A DNA stretch of 64,000 bases from Commensalibacter melissae (GTDB lineage: Bacteria > Pseudomonadota > Alphaproteobacteria > Acetobacterales > Acetobacteraceae): the NCBI RefSeq assembly GCF_003691365.1, contig NZ_CP033087.1:1949175-2013174 (forward strand). The letters run 5' to 3'. Positions within the stretch are counted from its first letter, which is position 1, and each line of letters starts with the position of its first letter. The position numbers and the translations under genes were made by a program. Below are positions 10,559-19,870 of this stretch, piece by piece. Under the pieces are notes generated by a model, which saw only the letters and a list, made by a program, of their open reading frames with translations, was not told where the DNA came from and made no database searches.

Positions 10559-11485
10559 TTATTGAGGATGGGCAACCCATCGCCATGTCTGAATTCCCTG
10601 CCGCGCCAGTTCACGATGGATAACCAATGCAGGGAAACGCATTTCTTTATCTTTAGAATTAACAATACGACGTGCAAGGTCCTCTATAACGGTAACTGAA
10701 CGATGACGTCCACCAGAACATCCTACCGCAATTGTGACGTATTTTTTTCCTTCTATCGCAAAACGGGGAAAAATCAAACTTAGCATCTGATAAATCTGAT
10801 CAACAAATTTCTCATAATCAGGATCACTTTTAACATAATCCTGGATCGACATATCCAGCCCCGTCAGTGCTGATAATTCTGATATATAATAAGGATTATG
10901 CAAAAACCGTGCATCGAATACCATGTCCGCCTCTCTCGGAATTCCAACAGGAAAGGCAAAAGACATCAAGGTTAGGGTAAAGCGGTTTTTAGTATCCAGA
11001 TGATTAAAGTTATACCTTGTTTCCACAAGCAACCTTAATTCCATAGGGGGAAGATCCGATGTATCAATAACCAGATCAGCAACATTTCGTAATGGATTCA
11101 TCAAGGCTATTTCAGCATTAATCCCGTCCTTAACCGTACCATTGGCAGCCATTGGATGACGACGACGGGTTGCTGTATAACGTCGCAACAAAACGTCCAA
11201 CTCTGCCGTGGCATAAATTAGTTCAACCTTAAGGGATGAATTCTGCTTTAAACTATTTAAAACCTCTAGAAATGCATTCACCTCAAACCCATTGGTTCTG
11301 GAATCAATGCCTATTGCAATGGGCCCCTGAACACGCCCAACAACATCCGCAATAAGCTGTAAAGGCGCATTATCAACCAGTTCATATCCAAGATCCTCAA
11401 AAACCCGAAGAATGGACGCTTTACCAGCTCCTGATAATCCCGTTACAAAAATTACCAATTTCTTACTTGACGTGAAATCATGCAT
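10559..11485 (-). CDS. rapZ: RapZ family RNase adapter / P-loop nucleotide-binding protein
   Basis: A member of the RapZ (YvcJ) family. In enterics RapZ guides RNase E to the GlmZ small RNA and senses glucosamine 6-phosphate. The N-terminal P-loop domain is followed by the conserved C-terminal domain ending CSGGRHRSVTVIEDLARRI, with GCSGGRHRS intact. Unusually, the Walker A motif reads GLSGAGKAS (residues 16-24), with Ala23 (codon GCG) where Ser or Thr normally follows the Lys. In many alphaproteobacteria rapZ sits with hprK and ptsH next to chvGI; here it stands alone between znuB and purH. Confidence 0.92.
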   Translation of the reverse strand: MHDFTSSKKLVIFVTGLSGAGKASILRVFEDLGYELVDNAPLQLIADVVGRVQGPIAIGIDSRTNGFEVNAFLEVLNSLKQNSSLKVELIYATAELDVLLRRYTATRRRHPMAANGTVKDGINAEIALMNPLRNVADLVIDTSDLPPMELRLLVETRYNFNHLDTKNRFTLTLMSFAFPVGIPREADMVFDARFLHNPYYISELSALTGLDMSIQDYVKSDPDYEKFVDQIYQMLSLIFPRFAIEGKKYVTIAVGCSGGRHRSVTVIEDLARRIVNSKDKEMRFPALVIHRELARQGIQTWRWVAHPQ

Positions 11486-11575
11486 TCTGAAGAAATCAAC
11501 TTTTTAAATAAAAATTTTCAAATACCCCATAAAGGGTTATGTTAAGCAATCCTTACTCTTTATACAATATGATAT

Positions 11576-12385
11576 TTATAAATACTTTCGAAATGATATT
11601 TTTCTTTTGAAAAAAAGCAAACTTATTGAATAAATGACAAAACTAAAAAAGCTGATCCAAAAAGATACTGGCAAGTCTGTATACCAAGAAGCCACTATAC
11701 CACTCCAGGCCTCAAATACAGCCAGGAAAACCGAAACCATAAGTGCCCGCCATATTGTCTTACCCCATTGCCTGGCAACAGCAGCAGGTCCAATCATCAA
11801 AGAAAAGGTCAAAAGAATACCGGTCACTTGAACACAAGCAACAGTTATGCAGGCAACCAGCATTAGAAAGACTATCGAAACCCATCGTAAAGAGATTCCT
11901 CTTGTCTCGGCCAAATCTGGTTGCAAGGTGGCAAATAACAAAGGTCGCATAAAAAACAGCATAACAGCCAGGCAAAATAATGAGAGACCGACAAGATCAT
12001 ATAAAATGACTGTATCAACCGCAAAAATATTGCCGAATAACAAGCTCGTAACTTGTGTCGCGTAATGGGTATAAAAATGAAGAAATAACAGACCTAAACC
12101 CATTGATGCTGACAGAACCAGGCCAATAGCGATATCACGATCCCTCAACTGTGGGCCTATAAAACCGATCAATCCACCAGCAAATAAACTGAAAACAAGC
12201 AGTCCGGCAAAAGGGGATATTCCCAACAGTCCCGCTCCTGTCGCCCCAGCGAACCCTATATGCGATAATGCATGTCCTGCAAAGGCCTCTCTTCTCAATA
12301 AAAGAAAATAACCAATAAACCCTGTCAATAAAGCCACAATCCCTGCAGCGGCAAAAGCATGATACATAAATTCAAGGGTAAGCAT
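11576..12385 (-). CDS. znuB: Zinc/manganese-type metal ABC transporter permease
   Basis: The membrane subunit of a cluster C9 (ZnuB/MntB-type) metal ABC importer. The 269 residues show about eight hydrophobic helices, and RREAFAGHALSHIGFAGATGAGLLG is the conserved ABC-3 cytoplasmic loop region (longest contiguous part GHALSHIGFAGA). It is the last gene of znuA-znuC-znuB, all on the minus strand, with a 23-base gap to znuC. Zinc is the likeliest substrate by family, but manganese cannot be excluded. Confidence 0.9.
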   Translation of the reverse strand: MLTLEFMYHAFAAAGIVALLTGFIGYFLLLRREAFAGHALSHIGFAGATGAGLLGISPFAGLLVFSLFAGGLIGFIGPQLRDRDIAIGLVLSASMGLGLLFLHFYTHYATQVTSLLFGNIFAVDTVILYDLVGLSLFCLAVMLFFMRPLLFATLQPDLAETRGISLRWVSIVFLMLVACITVACVQVTGILLTFSLMIGPAAVARQWGKTIWRALMVSVFLAVFEAWSGIVASWYTDLPVSFWISFFSFVIYSISLLFFKRKISFRKYL

Positions 12386-12408
12386 CCAAGAATATACTTT
12401 CGAATTTC

Positions 12409-13167
12409 TTAATTAAAGGATGTTGTTACAAAACACGTATTATTTGCCTTTATCACCTGTATTGGGAAACCATAAAGCTTCGTTAAAGTCTTTGCTGTAA
12501 TGACATCCTGAACCTTGCCCAGAATTGCTGATTGATTACCAATACATAATACCTGATTCATAACATGAATTAACGGATTTAAATCATGCGTTGACAATAA
12601 GACAGAAATTTTTCTTTCCTGCTGTATATTTTTTATCAGGGCTAAAATAACTTTTACCCATTTGGGATCCAAGTTATTAAAAGGTTCGTCCAGTATAATA
12701 AATCTTGGCTCCCCCAAAAGGGCTTGTGCCAATAAAATTCTCTGTTTTTGGCCTCCCGACATTTCCATCAAGGATAGATCAGCCAGATCCCTTGCCTCCA
12801 CATCATCCAGAACCCGATCTATTTCCTGATGGTCTTTTCTTGCTAGAAACGGTAAACCCAAACGATTCCCATGGACAGAACTTGCAATGAATGATCTTCC
12901 CGTCAAATGAAAGCTATCCATATTTTGATACTGAGGGATATAGGCTATTTCTTTCCTTACCTGTCTTGGATGTTTTCCAAAAATTTTTAAGGTTCCTTGC
13001 TGAACAGGTAAAATACCTAAAATTGTTTTCATAAAACTTGTTTTGCCCGCCCCATTAGGACCGAAAACCCCTATAAACTGGGGCTCATCAATGCTAAAGG
13101 TTAAATCTGACAAAACAAGCCGGTTACCAAACTGAATACGCAGCTTATTGCAAGCGAGGATTGTCAT
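12409..13167 (-). CDS. znuC: Zinc/manganese-type metal ABC transporter ATP-binding protein
   Basis: The 252-residue ATPase of the metal importer. It shows Walker A GPNGAGKTS, the Q-loop region YIPQYQ, signature MSGGQKQR, Walker B RFIILDEPF and the STHDLN switch His. The start codon shares one base with the stop of znuA (TGATG), indicating translational coupling. It acts at the inner face of the membrane with the neighbouring permease. Confidence 0.93.
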   Translation of the reverse strand: MTILACNKLRIQFGNRLVLSDLTFSIDEPQFIGVFGPNGAGKTSFMKTILGILPVQQGTLKIFGKHPRQVRKEIAYIPQYQNMDSFHLTGRSFIASSVHGNRLGLPFLARKDHQEIDRVLDDVEARDLADLSLMEMSGGQKQRILLAQALLGEPRFIILDEPFNNLDPKWVKVILALIKNIQQERKISVLLSTHDLNPLIHVMNQVLCIGNQSAILGKVQDVITAKTLTKLYGFPIQVIKANNTCFVTTSFN

Positions 13168-14069
13168 CAGGGAATGCTCTGTGTTACCGCCTCAATTTTA
13201 TCTAATGTCTGGTTAATCCATGTTTGATAAGAAAGAGAAACAGGCATAATCTCTTCAACACCAATTACAGGAATTTTATATATTGACGCCATTTTTTTCA
13301 AACGCTCTGTTGCGCCGTTACTGACCTGATTATTATAAAACAAGATTTTTATTTTATGGGTTTTAAAATCCTGGATAAATTGAGCTGTTTGCTGGGGGGT
13401 CGGTTCTCCACCGTTCATAATTACCCATTGATAGGATTCTTCCAATACCCTAAAGCCCATATGTTTGGCCATCAACCCAAAAACAGGTTCCGTAGCAGCC
13501 ACGCTTAAATCAGGATGCTGAACACGAATTTTATGAATACGCTGATCTATACTGTCGATTTCATGCAAAAAATGATCACGATTATGCAAAAAAGAATTCT
13601 TGTGTTCAGGATCCTGAACGGATAATTTTTGCTCCAAATACCCAGCCAATTTCTTGACTGATTGGAGATCATACCATAAATGTGGATTACTACCATCAGA
13701 ACGATTTAACAAATCCTGAATGGAGATAACCTTTCCGTTTTTTATTTCAACACGGGAAATTAGCCGATTGATCCAGTCATCATACCCTAAACCATTCATG
13801 ATGATTAAATCAGCTTGACTTGTCATTCTGCTGATATGCGGGGTCAATTCAAATAGATGCGGATCTTGATCAGGATTATTTAAAATCACGTCAACCTTGA
13901 CGTTATCACCCCCTATTTGTTGGGCTATGTCCCCGTACATATTTTCAGCAGCAACAATATGAACAACTTTGGCTTTTACATCATCATGACAAGCATAAAA
14001 TAACAAAGCAAAAATACTTAATAAAATACTGAAAAAAAAATTGCCCTTGATTATGTCACCATTTTTCAT
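13167..14069 (-). CDS. znuA: Periplasmic metal-binding protein of the ZnuA/MntC family
   Basis: The 300-residue solute-binding subunit of the importer. A hydrophobic N-terminal export segment ends near FYACHDD, which is only a weak lipobox, so secretion or lipidation is open. Metal-ligand His residues lie in DPHLFELTP and SNPHLWYD, and late acidic residues lie in GVEEIMP. The His-rich loop common in zinc-specific ZnuA proteins is absent, leaving Zn versus Mn specificity undecided. It is the first recognised gene of the znuACB operon, 48 bases after a possible small membrane protein gene. Confidence 0.9.
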   Translation of the reverse strand: MKNGDIIKGNFFFSILLSIFALLFYACHDDVKAKVVHIVAAENMYGDIAQQIGGDNVKVDVILNNPDQDPHLFELTPHISRMTSQADLIIMNGLGYDDWINRLISRVEIKNGKVISIQDLLNRSDGSNPHLWYDLQSVKKLAGYLEQKLSVQDPEHKNSFLHNRDHFLHEIDSIDQRIHKIRVQHPDLSVAATEPVFGLMAKHMGFRVLEESYQWVIMNGGEPTPQQTAQFIQDFKTHKIKILFYNNQVSNGATERLKKMASIYKIPVIGVEEIMPVSLSYQTWINQTLDKIEAVTQSIP

Positions 14070-14117
14070 TATTTAGAATGCCATTCCCCAACTTAAAATT
14101 AAACTGCTCACCAATTC

Positions 14118-14249
14118 CTATAATTCCCAGGCACCAATAATCATAATACTAAGCAATACAATTAGGGCCAGATGAAGAATCAACAACCATTTAATGGTTA
14201 TAACTGGAACATAATACTTATCTCTTGGTTGCTGTAATTCCCATTTCAT
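14118..14249 (-). CDS. Candidate small single-pass membrane protein (43 aa)
   Basis: An open frame starting with ATG at 14249 and ending with TAG at 14118. The product begins MKWELQQPRDKYYVP and continues with one hydrophobic helix (about residues 21-41, rich in Leu and Ile), ending GAWEL. A purine-rich stretch (AGGATTAGGG) lies just upstream of the ATG. It is on the same strand as znuA and 48 bases before it, so it could lead that operon. A charged N-terminus with one membrane segment is the usual architecture of small regulatory membrane proteins. No homologue is recognised, and it may be a chance frame. Confidence 0.45.
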   Translation of the reverse strand: MKWELQQPRDKYYVPVITIKWLLILHLALIVLLSIMIIGAWEL

Positions 14250-14346
14250 CGCCCTAATCCTAACCTTATTAATATTATTATTTCAACTTAACCTTATTCA
14301 TTCAATTGAAACATTGTTAAAAAATCATGCCTCAATTGAAAATCTT

Positions 14347-15294
14347 TTATCTTAATGCTTTAAGTTTTTCCTCTAATTGAGGGAGAATTTCAAATAAGTC
14401 GCCAACAATACCATAATCTGAAGCCTTGAAAATTGGAGCATCGGGATCTTTGTTAATTGCAACCACGATCTTACTGTCTTTCATACCCGCAAGATGCTGA
14501 ATGGCACCAGAAATGGCTACTGCGATATATAATTCCGGAGCAACAATTTTCCCTGTTTGGCCAACCTGACAATCATTATTGATAAATCCGGCATCAACTG
14601 CAGCACGAGATGCCCCAATGGCGGCATTTAATTGATCCGCCACCTTTTCAATTAACACAAAGTTTTCACCGCTTTGCATACCCCGTCCGCCTGAAATAAC
14701 AACACGGGCAGATTCCAATTCTGGTCTGTCCGATTGGGAAATTTGCAGTTCACAGAATTTGGATAATAATTTTTCTGAACCGGGAAAATTACCCAGAATC
14801 TCAATCTCGGCACTCCCCCCATCTTCAGCAACAGGAGCAAAAGCCGTTCCACGAACAGATAAAAGCTTTTTGGAATCATGAGACTTAACTGTTGCCAAAA
14901 TGCTCCCAGCATAAATAGGTCTCACAAAGGTGGAGGCATCAATAATTTCGATAACATCAGATACAGGCTGCATATCCAACAACCCAGCAACGCGAGGCAA
15001 AATATCTTTTCCTTCAGCATTTGCAGGAACAATAACCGTATCATAAGAATCGGCCAGAGATGCAATCAGATCTGCGGTTGGCTCTGCCAACATATGGGCA
15101 TACACCTCATGATCGGCAACCAGCACCTTTGAAACACCAGCCAGCGCCACAGCCTTTTTCGTTATTGCTTCTAGGTTTTTCCCAGCTAATAGAACATGAA
15201 CTTCCCCTAGTTTGGATGCGGCTGTAATCGCTGATCGGGTAATAGAACGAATTTGATCACCTTTTTCATAACTTGCCAAAACTAAAACGGTCAT
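14347..15294 (-). CDS. etfA: Electron transfer flavoprotein subunit alpha
   Basis: The FAD-carrying subunit of ETF, which accepts electrons from acyl-CoA and related dehydrogenases. The C-terminal FAD-binding domain shows VVISGGRGM, GQTGKIVAPELYIAVAISGA and INKDPDAPIF, the classical signature. The length of 315 residues is normal. It is 2 bases downstream of etfB and cotranscribed with it; ETF-QO lies just upstream, completing the route to the quinone pool. Confidence 0.96.
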   Translation of the reverse strand: MTVLVLASYEKGDQIRSITRSAITAASKLGEVHVLLAGKNLEAITKKAVALAGVSKVLVADHEVYAHMLAEPTADLIASLADSYDTVIVPANAEGKDILPRVAGLLDMQPVSDVIEIIDASTFVRPIYAGSILATVKSHDSKKLLSVRGTAFAPVAEDGGSAEIEILGNFPGSEKLLSKFCELQISQSDRPELESARVVISGGRGMQSGENFVLIEKVADQLNAAIGASRAAVDAGFINNDCQVGQTGKIVAPELYIAVAISGAIQHLAGMKDSKIVVAINKDPDAPIFKASDYGIVGDLFEILPQLEEKLKALR

Positions 15295-15296
15295 TC

Positions 15297-16046
15297 TTAA
15301 ATTACCTTTGCTTCATTTTTAAGTTTATCAAGTAATGCATCAACGGAATCAACAATGACGCTTTCACGAGACGAAGAGGATTCTTTTACTGAAATAACTT
15401 CCAAATGTTTTTTTGCCTCAATTCCCAATTCACATAAAGCGACCGTTTCCAAAGGCTTTTTACGTGCTTTCATAATATTGGGTAATGATGCATAACGAGG
15501 TTCGTTCAACCGTAAATCGGTTGTAATAACTGCTGGCAATGTTAGCTCGAGAATTTCCTGTCCATCATCGACTTCCCTGGCAATTTTTGCGTGTCCATTA
15601 GATAACTCCAGTTTACTGACAAAAGTACCCTGTCCCCATCCAAGTTTGGCAGCTAATATCTGCCCTGTCGCATTCATATCATCATCAGAGGCCTGTTTAC
15701 CCATTAACACAAGGTCGGGTTTTTCCCTATCCACTAAATGTTGCAAAATTTTTGCAACGGTCAGAGACTCCACAGCCTTATCCGTTGTCACCAGAATTCC
15801 CCGATCCGCCCCCATTGCCATAGCTGTTCGCAATGTATCTTGGCATTTCGCTTCTCCTATGGAAACAACCACAATTTCCGAGACAATTTTTTTCTCCTTT
15901 AAACGAACAGCCTCCTCAACAGCTGTTTCATCAAAAGGATTCATGGACATTTTTACACCATTAATCTCAACATCAGATCCATCTGATTTTATCAGCGGTT
16001 TTATATTGGAATCAACAACCCTTTTAACCGGAACAATTACTTTCAT
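15297..16046 (-). CDS. etfB: Electron transfer flavoprotein subunit beta
   Basis: The AMP-binding subunit of ETF, 249 residues, starting MKVIVPVKRVVDSN as in other alphaproteobacteria. The recognition-loop segment TDLRLNEPRYASLPN is followed by IMKARKK, with Lys193, Lys196 and Lys197. In mitochondria this loop is where METTL20 trimethylates ETF-beta (K200 and K203, matching Lys193 and Lys196 here). A METTL20-type methyltransferase is encoded at 59348-59998. It forms an operon with etfA. Confidence 0.96.
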   Translation of the reverse strand: MKVIVPVKRVVDSNIKPLIKSDGSDVEINGVKMSMNPFDETAVEEAVRLKEKKIVSEIVVVSIGEAKCQDTLRTAMAMGADRGILVTTDKAVESLTVAKILQHLVDREKPDLVLMGKQASDDDMNATGQILAAKLGWGQGTFVSKLELSNGHAKIAREVDDGQEILELTLPAVITTDLRLNEPRYASLPNIMKARKKPLETVALCELGIEAKKHLEVISVKESSSSRESVIVDSVDALLDKLKNEAKVI

Positions 16047-16085
16047 AATGACCTTTCTCTATAATTACACATAATTAAATGATTT

Positions 16086-17732
16086 CTACATTCCCCCTGA
16101 ATAATTGGGACCACTGCCGCCTTCAGGTGTTTCCCAATCGATATTCTGTGTTGGATCCTTGATATCACAAGTCTTACAATGAATACAATTTTGCGCATTA
16201 ATCTGTAATTTGGGTTCTTGATTCTCATGATGAGCATCAACAACCTCGTAAACACCGGCCGGACAATATCTTGTTTCAGGAGCCTTGAAAATATCCCAAT
16301 TAACCGTTTTCCAAATTGAGGGATTTTTTAATTTCAGATGAACAGGCTGATCATCACGATGATCAATATTCGCCAAAAATACGGAAGATTCACGACTGAA
16401 TGTCAATTTGTCATCGGGCTTTGGATAATCAGGTTTAACACATAAAGAAGCCGCTTTTAATTTATCGTTATCAGCCAAACGATGGCGAAAGGTCCAAGGC
16501 ACTTTCCCCCGAACCAAGGAATCAAATCCCGTATACAATGTTGCAAACTTTGCACCAAATTTTGCAAATGCGGGACGAATATTCCTCACTTGATACAATT
16601 CATCATAAACCCAGGATTTACGGATACGAAATTGATAAATCATAGGTTCTGCTTGTTGTGTATTTAATGCCTCAACAATCGACTCAGCGGCAATCATTCC
16701 TGATTTCATTGCAGTATGCGTTCCCTTAATTTTTGGAACATTCAAAAAGCCTGCTGCATCTCCGATTAATAGACCACCAGGAAAGGTCAGTTTTGGAATG
16801 GATTGGTATCCACCTTCAGATAATGCACGGGCAGAGTATCCTATTCTTCTGCCTCCCTCTAAATATTTGCGGATAATGGGATGTTTTTTTACACGCTGCA
16901 TTTCATCAAATGGAGAAAGCCAGGTATTTTCGTAATCCAATCCCAAAACAAAACCACATGAAACCAAATTACTGCCAAAATGATAAAGCCATGAACCACC
17001 ATAAGTGCGATTGTCCAAGGGCCAACCAAAGCTATGCTGTATATATCCAGCCGAAAATTTTTCCTGTGGAATTTCCCATAATTCCTTAATTCCAATTCCG
17101 TATGTTTGTGGGTCAACACCTTGACGTAAATTGAAAAAGCCCATGAGCTTTTTGGATAAGGAACCACGACAGCCTTCTGCAAATAACGTATATTTTGCCC
17201 TTAGCTCCATACCTGGAACATAATTGCCTCCCTGGCTGCCATCTTTTTCAAGTCCCATATCACCAGTCACTACACCCATAACTCGATTATTTTCAATTAT
17301 GAGATCACTACCAGCAAATCCTGGAAAAATTTGAATGTCCATTGCTTCAGCTTCTGCGGCCAGCCACCGACAAAAATCACCCAAACTTCCCACATAATTT
17401 CCCTCATTGTCCATTTGAGGCATAATAGATTTAATAATGGGGATATTTATAGACTTGTCTTCATTCGGCAGATAAAAAAATGCCTCATGCTGAACCGACG
17501 TGTCTAAAGGGGCGTTTTTTTGCTGCCAATCTGGGATCAACTCATTAAGCGCTGTCGGTTCGATCACCACTCCTGAAACAATATGGGCACCAATTTCAGA
17601 AGCCTTTTCAATCAAACAGATCTCAAGAGATGGAAGTAATTGCTTTAATCGTATTGCCGCTGAAAGACCGGCAGGTCCTCCACCAACGATTAAAATATCG
17701 AATTCCATTTGCTCTCGCACAACCTCACCCAT
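16086..17732 (-). CDS. Electron transfer flavoprotein-ubiquinone oxidoreductase
   Basis: The membrane-associated FAD and 4Fe-4S enzyme that passes electrons from ETF to ubiquinone. The N-terminal FAD-binding motif is VGGGPAGLSAAIRLKQL. The C-terminal ferredoxin-like region has NCIHCKTCDIKDPTQN, supplying cluster Cys residues, and ends with the usual GGSGPNYSGGM. At 548 residues it matches bacterial and mitochondrial ETF-QO. It lies upstream of etfB-etfA on the same strand with a 39-base gap, so the three genes form a functional unit. Confidence 0.96.
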   Translation of the reverse strand: MGEVVREQMEFDILIVGGGPAGLSAAIRLKQLLPSLEICLIEKASEIGAHIVSGVVIEPTALNELIPDWQQKNAPLDTSVQHEAFFYLPNEDKSINIPIIKSIMPQMDNEGNYVGSLGDFCRWLAAEAEAMDIQIFPGFAGSDLIIENNRVMGVVTGDMGLEKDGSQGGNYVPGMELRAKYTLFAEGCRGSLSKKLMGFFNLRQGVDPQTYGIGIKELWEIPQEKFSAGYIQHSFGWPLDNRTYGGSWLYHFGSNLVSCGFVLGLDYENTWLSPFDEMQRVKKHPIIRKYLEGGRRIGYSARALSEGGYQSIPKLTFPGGLLIGDAAGFLNVPKIKGTHTAMKSGMIAAESIVEALNTQQAEPMIYQFRIRKSWVYDELYQVRNIRPAFAKFGAKFATLYTGFDSLVRGKVPWTFRHRLADNDKLKAASLCVKPDYPKPDDKLTFSRESSVFLANIDHRDDQPVHLKLKNPSIWKTVNWDIFKAPETRYCPAGVYEVVDAHHENQEPKLQINAQNCIHCKTCDIKDPTQNIDWETPEGGSGPNYSGGM

Positions 17733-17816
17733 AATTCCTTAATCTCTCTTCTGCTGATATTTATCAAGTTGCAAATTATATATATCTTTAATCTTAATTA
17801 AAAAGACTTTATTCAA

Positions 17817-18473
17817 TTACGAGGGAAATGCCAATTCATGTTTTGCACGCCAACTTGAATCTACATAATTTAAAATAAGGGTACGACGCACTCCCTTGAT
17901 AGGTCGCTTTTCAAAACCATGCCAGGTATTTTTAGCGGGAATAAATAAAAATGCTGAATTGAAAACGCCTGAGCTTCTTCCCAAAGACTGACCTTCCTCA
18001 TTCATGATATCGGTCCCCCATCCCTCGGCCCCTTCTGCAGTGGATAAAGAAAGCAAAAAGGTTAATTTCTTTGCCCCAATATCTGTATGTGGTTCCAACC
18101 AGAACCCATCAGTATCAAGGCATAATTCCAATCTTAACCAAGTATTGGAAAGATCACCACCTGTTAAATGAGAGAAAGCAGAACGAATTTCCTCTGAATC
18201 AAAAACTTGCGCCAAAACCGCACAGGCGGGATCCTCCCTCTGTTTTTGCTGGGTTACAAATACACGATCTTTATTATGATTTTCCCTTTTGCCCTTCACA
18301 TCACCGGCAATAGATCTTGAATCAGGCATCCAATTCAACAGAGAGTCACAAATAAATGAAGGCAAAACATTCGTCATTGTCCAATAGGAATATGGCAGCG
18401 AATGATAATCAGCATGATCAATTACGTTTTTGATATCTTGTTTAGTTTGCTTTATCTCTTCTACAAGTTGCAT
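17817..18473 (-). CDS. 2OG-Fe(II) oxygenase superfamily protein
   Basis: A 218-residue protein with the double-stranded beta-helix iron site of 2-oxoglutarate dioxygenases: His129 and Asp131 in EPHTDIGAK, His185 in NTWHGFEKR, and Arg196/Arg197 in GVRRTLILNYV as the 2OG-binding residue. This facial triad supports an active enzyme. The substrate is unknown; related proteins act on amino acids, peptides or sugars. It lies 14 bases upstream of nothing recognisable and 15 bases downstream of hemN on the same strand, so it may be cotranscribed with hemN. Confidence 0.75.
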   Translation of the reverse strand: MQLVEEIKQTKQDIKNVIDHADYHSLPYSYWTMTNVLPSFICDSLLNWMPDSRSIAGDVKGKRENHNKDRVFVTQQKQREDPACAVLAQVFDSEEIRSAFSHLTGGDLSNTWLRLELCLDTDGFWLEPHTDIGAKKLTFLLSLSTAEGAEGWGTDIMNEEGQSLGRSSGVFNSAFLFIPAKNTWHGFEKRPIKGVRRTLILNYVDSSWRAKHELAFPS

Positions 18474-18487
18474 AATTTTTCTTTCAC

Positions 18488-19852
18488 CTAAATCGCCTGC
18501 GCATGGCGATGGGGAGCTGCACGGTAATAAGCATCAAAAACCACGGCAATATTTCGTAAAAAGGGACGACCTTCTTCTGTCACTGTAATTTCATTATTAC
18601 GAATAATAACCAGACCATCCTCTTCAAAACTGCGTAGCTTTGTAAGAAACTCACCTAATAAAGACGGATCTTGTTTATATTGACCAATCATTTTCTTTAA
18701 ATCAACATGTAAGTCACACATTAACCGCTCAATTATTTCCCAACGGAACAAATCTGCTGTACTACGCTGTACCCCCCTTACAACGGGCAAGATATCGGAC
18801 TGCTGCATTGCCTTTTGATAGCCATAGGAAGATGGCTGATTTTGAAAAATACCTTGCGGTAAAATTGAAATTGATGAAGCACCAACCCCTAACAGTGCTT
18901 TGGCTTGGTCTACGGTATATCCCTGGAAGTTGCGATGAAGTGCGCCTTTTTCCATTGCCTTACTCATGGAATCATGAGGCAAAGCATAATGATCAAATCC
19001 GATAACTCGATAACCCGCTTTTTTTAAAACTTCATCAATAATCTGTCTCTGCTCAAAACGTTCAGCCGGATTGGGTAAGATTTCCCCCTCCAACAAAGTT
19101 TGGCGTTTAAATTTCCATGGGACATGTGCATAACCAAAAACAGCCAAACGATCAGGCCTTAACGTCACAATAGCTTCTATCGTTTCTCGAACACTGGCAG
19201 CTGTTTGATTGGGCAGACCAAAAATCAAATCACAATTAACCGATTTTATATTTTTCTGCCTGACACGATCAATACAATCAGAAATCATTTCAAAACTCTG
19301 GATTCGACCGCAAGCCTTTTGCACTTCAGGAGCAATATCCTGAACTCCAAGGCTAACCCGTGTAAACCCAACAGAGGGTAATAATACAAGATAATCCTCG
19401 GAGATATGTCTTGGATCTAATTCTATCGAAATATCGGCATCTTGCTGAACATAAAATAAAGATCGTATTGTTGACATCACCTTTTTCATCGCTTCAATCG
19501 GTAATGTTGTAGGAGTACCACCACCAAAATGAACAAAACTTACTTTACGACGCGATTTTAAAAGGGTTGCCAATCGTTTCAATTCATCACATAGAAGATT
19601 ACCATAAGCAACCCGCACATTAACTTGATGAACGACTTGTGTGTTACAGGCACAAAATTTACACAACTCATCACAAAAAGGAACATGGATATACAAAGAA
19701 ACAGGCTCTTCTTCAGGAAAAGCCTGCAACCAATGTTTATACTCATTAAACCCAACACGTTTTTCAAACTGTACAGCTGTTGGGTAACTTGTATAACGCG
19801 GCACGTTTCCTTCATACCGCGCAAGACGGTCAAAGGAAACTTCGGGTTTCAT
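18488..19852 (-). CDS. hemN: Oxygen-independent coproporphyrinogen III oxidase
   Basis: A radical SAM enzyme converting coproporphyrinogen III to protoporphyrinogen IX without oxygen. The cluster motif CDELCKFC gives Cys60, Cys64 and Cys67 (CX3CX2C), and Cys69 follows as in genuine HemN. FGGGTPTTLP and ELDPRHI are also present, and the full-length C-terminal HemN domain is there (454 residues), which separates it from HemW. The product feeds HemJ, encoded at 49927-50376. Confidence 0.94.
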   Translation of the reverse strand: MKPEVSFDRLARYEGNVPRYTSYPTAVQFEKRVGFNEYKHWLQAFPEEEPVSLYIHVPFCDELCKFCACNTQVVHQVNVRVAYGNLLCDELKRLATLLKSRRKVSFVHFGGGTPTTLPIEAMKKVMSTIRSLFYVQQDADISIELDPRHISEDYLVLLPSVGFTRVSLGVQDIAPEVQKACGRIQSFEMISDCIDRVRQKNIKSVNCDLIFGLPNQTAASVRETIEAIVTLRPDRLAVFGYAHVPWKFKRQTLLEGEILPNPAERFEQRQIIDEVLKKAGYRVIGFDHYALPHDSMSKAMEKGALHRNFQGYTVDQAKALLGVGASSISILPQGIFQNQPSSYGYQKAMQQSDILPVVRGVQRSTADLFRWEIIERLMCDLHVDLKKMIGQYKQDPSLLGEFLTKLRSFEEDGLVIIRNNEITVTEEGRPFLRNIAVVFDAYYRAAPHRHAQAI

Positions 19853-19870
19853 GCCAATCTCCGCAATGAA

